Source: Acidobacteriota bacterium (lineage in GTDB: Bacteria > Acidobacteriota > Terriglobia > Terriglobales > Acidobacteriaceae). Taken from it: 18,670 nucleotides of DNA. Shown piece by piece: positions 15,315 through 18,670 of this stretch (position 1 is its first letter; each line of letters starts with the position of its first letter). The position numbers and the translations under genes are program-made. The notes below the pieces were generated by a model that was not told where the DNA came from, ran no database searches, and saw nothing but the letters and a program-made list of their open reading frames with translations. The DNA lies in contig JAGWML010000031.1 of assembly GCA_028873155.1 (NCBI GenBank), positions 1 through 18,670 on the forward strand. The letters run 5' to 3'.

Positions 15315-15998
15315 ATGTCCCTCCCCGCGCGCCCTTTCTACATCGCCTGCAAGGGCGTTCTGTTCGATATGGATGGAATCCTGATTTCATCCCTGGGCTC
15401 GGTCGAGCGAAGCTGGACAAAGTGGGCCCGATTGCGCGGCGTCGATCCGCAATACGCAATGAGTGTTGTGCACGGCAGGCGCGCCATCGACAGTGTGATC
15501 CGTCTTCGCCCGGACCTGGACGCGGAAGCCGAGCTCAAGATCATTGAAGATTTCGAGGTAGAGGACAACGAGGGGCTGCAAGTGCTGCCGGGCGTGCTGC
15601 AACTGCTCTACGCACTGCCGGCGAATGGCTGGACTGTCGTCACCAGCGCCACCGAGCGCTTGGCGCGCGTCCGTTTGGCCGCGGGCGGCATACCTGCGCC
15701 GCAGGCGATCGTCACTGCGGAACGCGTCACCTACGGTAAGCCGCACCCTGAGCCATTTCTCGCCGGGGCTGCGCTTCTTGGGCTCGCTCCGCGCGATTGC
15801 GTGGCCTTCGAAGATTCCGCATCGGGCGCGCAGGCGGCACGCGAGGCAGGCTGCACTGTGATCGCCACCACCTTTTCCCATCCCGCTTCAGAGCTGAGCG
15901 CGGCGCACTACCTCGTAACGGACATGACGGGCGTCTCCGCGAGTGTGCGCGAAGGCCAGCCGGGCTTCACACTGGCGCTCATCCAGGCCGACCAATAA
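15315..15998 (+). CDS. HAD-family phosphatase, sugar- or glycerol-phosphate type
   Basis: The 227-residue protein has the full HAD motif set. Motif I is FDMDGIL, with nucleophile D18 and acid/base D20. Motif II is VTSAT (T110/S111), motif III is Lys142 in YGKPHPEPF, and motif IV is FEDSASG (E166, D167). A helical cap lies at about 28-90, with HGRRAIDSVIRLRPDL. The cap and the GKPHPEPF stretch resemble subfamily IA phosphatases such as yeast glycerol-3-phosphatase and bacterial YfbT/YniC-type sugar phosphatases. It should dephosphorylate a small phosphorylated sugar, polyol or lipid precursor in the cytoplasm. It has its own promoter and lies 30 bases after the AsmA-like gene. Its stop is 3 bases from that of the convergent carbonic-anhydrase-like gene, with no terminator between them. 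The substrate is not known. Confidence 0.88.
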   Translation: MSLPARPFYIACKGVLFDMDGILISSLGSVERSWTKWARLRGVDPQYAMSVVHGRRAIDSVIRLRPDLDAEAELKIIEDFEVEDNEGLQVLPGVLQLLYALPANGWTVVTSATERLARVRLAAGGIPAPQAIVTAERVTYGKPHPEPFLAGAALLGLAPRDCVAFEDSASGAQAAREAGCTVIATTFSHPASELSAAHYLVTDMTGVSASVREGQPGFTLALIQADQ

Positions 15999-16001
15999 GA
16001 A

Positions 16002-16748
16002 CTACTGGTTTGCTTCGATCTGGCGGTCTTCTTTGTCCTGCAGCGGGCGCGAATTGATCCCGAACAGGCTCGCGAATTCCTTCAGTTGATCCGTGCTCAG
16101 CGGGACCGCCTGCTCCATTACAAACCAGCGGATACCTTCCGTACACGGAGGCGTTGTCAGTGAACCCATATAGGTCCAGTACCCGCGGTTGCCGGGGAGA
16201 AGCCCACCAGGATTGACCATGTCGGGGTCATTTTCAGTGGCGAAGGGCTTGGTTGGCAGGTGCTGCCACAGGCCCGCAAGCGTGGCATTCGGCGCATCTG
16301 GATTCTCTGCGAAGCGCGCCGACACAATAGCCACTTTGCCGTCCGAGCTCTTGTGGACAAGCTGCACATCCATGTCTGTCAAACGGCCATTGACCGCATG
16401 CTCGCCGGGATGATGAAAGGTGAAGGACTCGAGGTTGTAGCGCGTGCCGGCGGCGATGATGTAGCTGCCAGGATGGACGTGAACCTCAAGCGTATAGCCC
16501 ACGTTTTCCAGCGTGACTCCGCCCGCCAGATAGTGGAACTCGATGGGTTGCAGCGCCTTGTTGCGATGGGCTCCGCGAATGTCGATCGGCGACTGCTCGT
16601 GGCCGTCAGAACAGATGCGATAGGCCGGGCTGAGCTTACCCCATGCGAGCGGTCCGTACTTGCCCTGGTACGACCAGGGAACTGCGGACTGTGCCATTGC
16701 GCCCGCACTCAGGCACAGGACCGCCACCAGCGAGAGAACACGCGTCAT
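16002..16748 (-). CDS. Exported alpha-carbonic-anhydrase-like protein lacking two zinc histidines
   Basis: The 248-residue protein has a signal peptide (MTRVLSLVAVLCLSAGAMAQ) and an alpha-CA fold. Visible marks are CSDGHEQSPIDI, the C46-C202 disulfide pair, YWTYMGSLTTPPC with the gate threonine, and IRWFVMEQAVPLS. In active enzymes three His bind zinc (QFHFH and ExHLVH). Here the segments read SFTFHHPGEHAVNG and MDVQLVHK: the first His is Thr110, the second is kept (H112) and the third is Gln129. The gate-keeping Glu (E116) remains. The protein is therefore probably inactive for CO2 hydration, or binds metal with other residues (H113, or H90/H92 in EVHVHPG). GAGGCA lies 5 bases before the chosen ATG. 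It is downstream of metK but separated by a terminator, and convergent with the HAD gene. Confidence 0.85.
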   Translation of the reverse strand: MTRVLSLVAVLCLSAGAMAQSAVPWSYQGKYGPLAWGKLSPAYRICSDGHEQSPIDIRGAHRNKALQPIEFHYLAGGVTLENVGYTLEVHVHPGSYIIAAGTRYNLESFTFHHPGEHAVNGRLTDMDVQLVHKSSDGKVAIVSARFAENPDAPNATLAGLWQHLPTKPFATENDPDMVNPGGLLPGNRGYWTYMGSLTTPPCTEGIRWFVMEQAVPLSTDQLKEFASLFGINSRPLQDKEDRQIEANQ

Positions 16749-16811
16749 TACTGCCTCACGATCTGGGAAAGATGAGTACCGAAGCATTCTATTGCATGGA
16801 CGCATCCGGAC

Positions 16812-16852
16812 AAAAAAAGAAGCGGAACTCTCGCGTGGAGAACTCCGCTTCT
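16812..16852 (-). terminator. Intrinsic terminator after metK
   Basis: On the minus strand a 15-bp stem (AGAAGCGGAGTTCTC pairing with GAGAGTTCCGCTTCT, two G-T pairs) with a 5-base loop is followed directly by seven T. It starts 22 bases after the metK stop. It should separate metK from the carbonic-anhydrase-like gene, which then needs its own promoter in the 60-odd bases that remain. Confidence 0.93.
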
Positions 16853-16874
16853 CGGCTTCGGATTGGCCTTTTAT

Positions 16875-18038
16875 CTACTTTGCGTTGGCGGCGACGGCTG
16901 CCTGCTCGGCCAGCTTGGCGGCTTTGTCGGTTGCTTCCCAGGTAAACTCCGCACCTGTCCGGCCAAAGTGCCCGTAGGCCGCTGTCTTCCGGTAGATGGG
17001 CCGGCGCAGGTTCAAGCTTTCGATAATGCCCTTCGGAGTGAGCGAGAAGTTCTTGCGCACCAGAGCGGTGAGCTGCGCAGAGCTCAGCTTGCCGGTGCCG
17101 AAGGTCTCCACCAGCACACTCACCGGCTCGGCTACGCCGATGGCATACGCCAGCTGCACTTCAGCCTTGTCTGCCAGTCCCGCGGCAACGATGTTCTTGG
17201 CGATGTAGCGCGCCATGTAGGCTGCCGAACGGTCTACCTTTGTCGGATCCTTGCCGGAGAAGGCGCCGCCGCCGTGACGTCCCATACCGCCGTAGGTGTC
17301 CACGATGATCTTGCGGCCCGTCAGCCCGGAGTCGCCCATCGGTCCGCCAATTACGAAGCGCCCAGTGGGATTGATGTGATACTTGGTGTGCTCATCTAGC
17401 CACTCGGCGGGAAGCACAGCCTGAATGACATGCTTCAGGATGTCCGCATGCAGCTCCTCATTGGTCACGGTCTCAGAGTGCTGGCTGCTGATGACCACGG
17501 CGTCAATGCGCGCGGGCTTGCCGTGCTCATCGTACTCCACGGTGACCTGGCTCTTGCCGTCGGGCCGAAGATAAGGCAGCTTGCCATTCTTGCGGACTGT
17601 TGTCAGTTGCTGCGTCAACTTGTGCGCCAGCGAGATGGGGGCAGGCATCATTTCAGGGGTCTCGTTAGTAGCGTAGCCGAACATCATGCCCTGATCGCCC
17701 GCGCCGCCCGTGTCCACGCCCTGAGCAATATCGCCCGACTGCTTGTTGATGGTGGAGATCACGGCGCACGTGTTCGAGTCGAATCCATAGAGCGCGTTAT
17801 CGTAGCCGATCGAGGCCACCACACCGCGGACCAGGCTTTGGAAATCCACGTAGGCCTTGGTCGTAATCTCGCCCGCGATCATCACGAGGCCCGTGGCGGT
17901 CAGCGTCTCAGCGGCCACTCGGCTGTAAGGATCCTGCTCCATGCACGCATCCAGAATGGCGTCTGAAACCTGATCGGCGATCTTATCGGGATGCCCCTCG
18001 GTCACAGACTCGGAAGTAAACAAGAACCGGTCGCTCAA
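16875..18038 (-). CDS. metK: S-adenosylmethionine synthetase
   Basis: MetK makes S-adenosylmethionine from methionine and ATP in the cytoplasm. Family motifs are clear: FTSESVTEGHPDKIADQVSDAILD at the N-terminus, GAGDQGMMFGYATNE (ATP signature), GGPMGDSGLTGRKIIVDTYGG and GGGAFSGKDPTKVDRSAAY. I chose a TTG start at 18038. It gives MSDRFLFTSESV, the usual family N-terminus, and GGAGG (plus-strand 18048-18052) lies 9 bases upstream. The in-frame ATG at 18056 has no ribosome site and would place this GGAGG inside the gene. With TTG the protein has 387 residues, close to the 384 of E. coli. The frame also stays open up to 18275, but that stretch does not look like MetK. A possible promoter and hairpin leader lie upstream, and a strong terminator follows. 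Confidence 0.95.
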   Translation of the reverse strand: MSDRFLFTSESVTEGHPDKIADQVSDAILDACMEQDPYSRVAAETLTATGLVMIAGEITTKAYVDFQSLVRGVVASIGYDNALYGFDSNTCAVISTINKQSGDIAQGVDTGGAGDQGMMFGYATNETPEMMPAPISLAHKLTQQLTTVRKNGKLPYLRPDGKSQVTVEYDEHGKPARIDAVVISSQHSETVTNEELHADILKHVIQAVLPAEWLDEHTKYHINPTGRFVIGGPMGDSGLTGRKIIVDTYGGMGRHGGGAFSGKDPTKVDRSAAYMARYIAKNIVAAGLADKAEVQLAYAIGVAEPVSVLVETFGTGKLSSAQLTALVRKNFSLTPKGIIESLNLRRPIYRKTAAYGHFGRTGAEFTWEATDKAAKLAEQAAVAANAK

Positions 18039-18047
18039 CTTCGTATT

Positions 18048-18052
18048 CCTCC
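18048..18052 (-). promoter_or_regulatory. Ribosome binding site that fixes the metK start
   Basis: GGAGG on the minus strand (within GGGGAGGAAT) lies 9 bases before the TTG at 18038 and directly after the ATG at 18056. It therefore serves the TTG. The preceding TCCC (plus-strand GGGA, 18061-18064) could pair with its GGGGA and mask it. Confidence 0.7.
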
Positions 18053-18115
18053 CCATTGAAGGGATTTTCTTAGGATGGCCTGCCGTGATTGCTGTTGGGC
18101 AATCGATGAGCTGGA

Positions 18116-18187
18116 CTGACCGGAGAAGAACGCCGGCCAAGATCGAGGGGACAAGCCTGCGCTCCGAGGCAGAAACCCGAGAGCGCA
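18116..18187 (-). other. Two hairpins in the metK leader (possible regulatory RNA)
   Basis: Downstream of the putative metK promoter, TGCGCTC and GAGCGCA (plus-strand 18181-18187 and 18158-18164) form a 7-bp stem with a 16-base loop. TTGGCCGG and CCGGTCAG (18133-18140 and 18116-18123) then form an 8-bp stem with two G-T pairs. The sequence does not match the SAM-I, SAM-II or SAM-III cores that I know. It may be a different leader or chance folding in GC-rich DNA. Confidence 0.3.
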
Positions 18188-18194
18188 TCCTCTT

Positions 18195-18223
18195 ATGGTA
18201 CCTTTCCCGCCTCGGCGCCGCAA
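18195..18223 (-). promoter_or_regulatory. Candidate metK promoter (TTGCGG, 17 bases, TACCAT)
   Basis: On the minus strand TTGCGG (plus-strand CCGCAA, 18218-18223) and TACCAT (plus-strand ATGGTA, 18195-18200) are 17 bases apart. The matches are moderate (3/6 and 4/6). It would give a leader of about 150 bases before the TTG start. Confidence 0.35.
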
Positions 18224-18315
18224 AGAGGATGGTGCGAATGGAAGAAGGCACGCGCCCAAGGGCAATTTCCTGCATTGAAACGCTGCAATGGAGTGGAAAG
18301 GGCCGATCGACCCAT

Positions 18316-18670
18316 TTAGGGGATCAGAAGCCGTAGAAGAGAGATGGAGACGGATTGGGCTTTGACGACAATAGGATGGAGGGGCAGCATCGTGCTCCAC
18401 CAGCCGGCTCTTACGCCCCAATAGCGAACCGTGACAAAGGCGGCAGCCGAAACCACGGACATCCCCACCGTGGCCGCAATCCAGCGCAATCGCAGATCAT
18501 CCGCTTCCCGCTTCATGATGCGCGTTCGACCCACATTTGCAGCGAATTCAGTCCAGGTTTCCCCGTCCGGGCTTTGTTGCCCTGCGGGTCCCGACTCATT
18601 CAGGAAACGAACAACCCATTCCGAAGGATCCAGACCGATGGTGCTCACATAACCCCGCACGATCCCCCGA
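18316..18670 (-). CDS. RodZ-like HTH/membrane protein, C-terminal part (runs off right edge)
   Basis: The visible 117 codons enter from the right edge. They begin with the end of a RodZ-type helix-turn-helix domain (VRGYVSTIGLDPSEW, compare RGYLRxYAxxLGLDPxE in the family). A polar linker follows, then one membrane helix at about 35-57 residues from the end of the linker (WIAATVGMSVVSAAAFVTV). About 35 residues with WWSTMLPLHPIVV end in LLRLLIP. Unlike E. coli RodZ there is no long periplasmic DUF4115 domain, so this is a short HTH plus membrane-anchor form. RodZ proteins link the MreB cytoskeleton to the membrane, but HTH-anchor proteins can also be regulators. The N-terminus is outside the window. 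It lies 277 bases upstream of metK on the same strand, with no obvious terminator. Confidence 0.6.
   Translation of the reverse strand, partial: RGIVRGYVSTIGLDPSEWVVRFLNESGPAGQQSPDGETWTEFAANVGRTRIMKREADDLRLRWIAATVGMSVVSAAAFVTVRYWGVRAGWWSTMLPLHPIVVKAQSVSISLLRLLIP

Noticed and set aside
18057..18275. N-terminal extension of MetK by about 73 residues
   Set aside because: The frame is open but the sequence does not resemble MetK. The family N-terminus and the ribosome site point to 18038.
18057..18315. A classical SAM-I, SAM-II or SAM-III riboswitch before metK
   Set aside because: The conserved cores of these classes were not found when reading the minus strand, and only generic hairpins are visible.
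1..18670. Mobile elements, CRISPR arrays, tRNA or rRNA genes
   Set aside because: No transposase, integrase, regularly spaced repeats, cloverleaf or rRNA sequence was recognised. The window is gene-dense with housekeeping content.

Overview
The window looks like chromosomal DNA from a GC-rich Gram-negative bacterium, most likely an acidobacterium (Terriglobia/Acidobacteriaceae type). This assignment is inference. It rests on the GC-rich coding sequence, two Tat-exported enzymes, an ECF sigma factor with a zinc-finger anti-sigma partner, an rnc-lepB-lepB cluster and an RodZ-like cell-shape regulator upstream of metK. No rRNA, tRNA, CRISPR array, transposase or integrase was seen.

Left part (1-3340). 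A partial secreted protein on the minus strand diverges from a complete larE-larC-larB cassette, which makes the nickel-pincer nucleotide (NPN) cofactor from nicotinic acid adenine dinucleotide. LarB carboxylates and hydrolyses, LarE adds sulfur and LarC inserts nickel. No larA-type racemase lies beside the cassette, so the enzyme that uses the cofactor must be elsewhere. LarE has the three-cysteine set (CxxC plus a distal Cys) expected of the iron-sulfur type, and LarC carries a long histidine-rich insert.

Middle (3430-8150). A Tat-exported GH127-like (DUF1680) glycoside hydrolase and a Tat-exported aldo/keto reductase converge on a strong bidirectional hairpin terminator. A 361-base gap with an ECF-like promoter candidate and a possible structured leader then precedes an ECF sigma factor. 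That gene overlaps its presumed anti-sigma gene, whose periplasmic end resembles a TonB C-terminal domain.

Right-centre (8220-15998). A dense plus-strand run follows: a secreted TPR protein, RNase III (rnc), two tandem divergent type I signal peptidases (lepB), a large AsmA-like envelope protein and a HAD-family phosphatase. The content (secretion, envelope assembly, RNA processing) suggests a housekeeping and envelope block.

Right end (16002-18670). On the minus strand lie an alpha-carbonic-anhydrase-like exported protein that has lost two of its three zinc histidines, then metK (S-adenosylmethionine synthetase) with a clear terminator and a possibly regulated leader, then the C-terminal part of an RodZ-like HTH/membrane protein cut by the window edge.

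I did not find a clearly new multi-gene system. The items most worth a second look are the ligand-less carbonic anhydrase, the metK leader, the recurring pattern of -10 hexamers placed just before start codons (probable leaderless mRNAs) and the lar cassette without larA.
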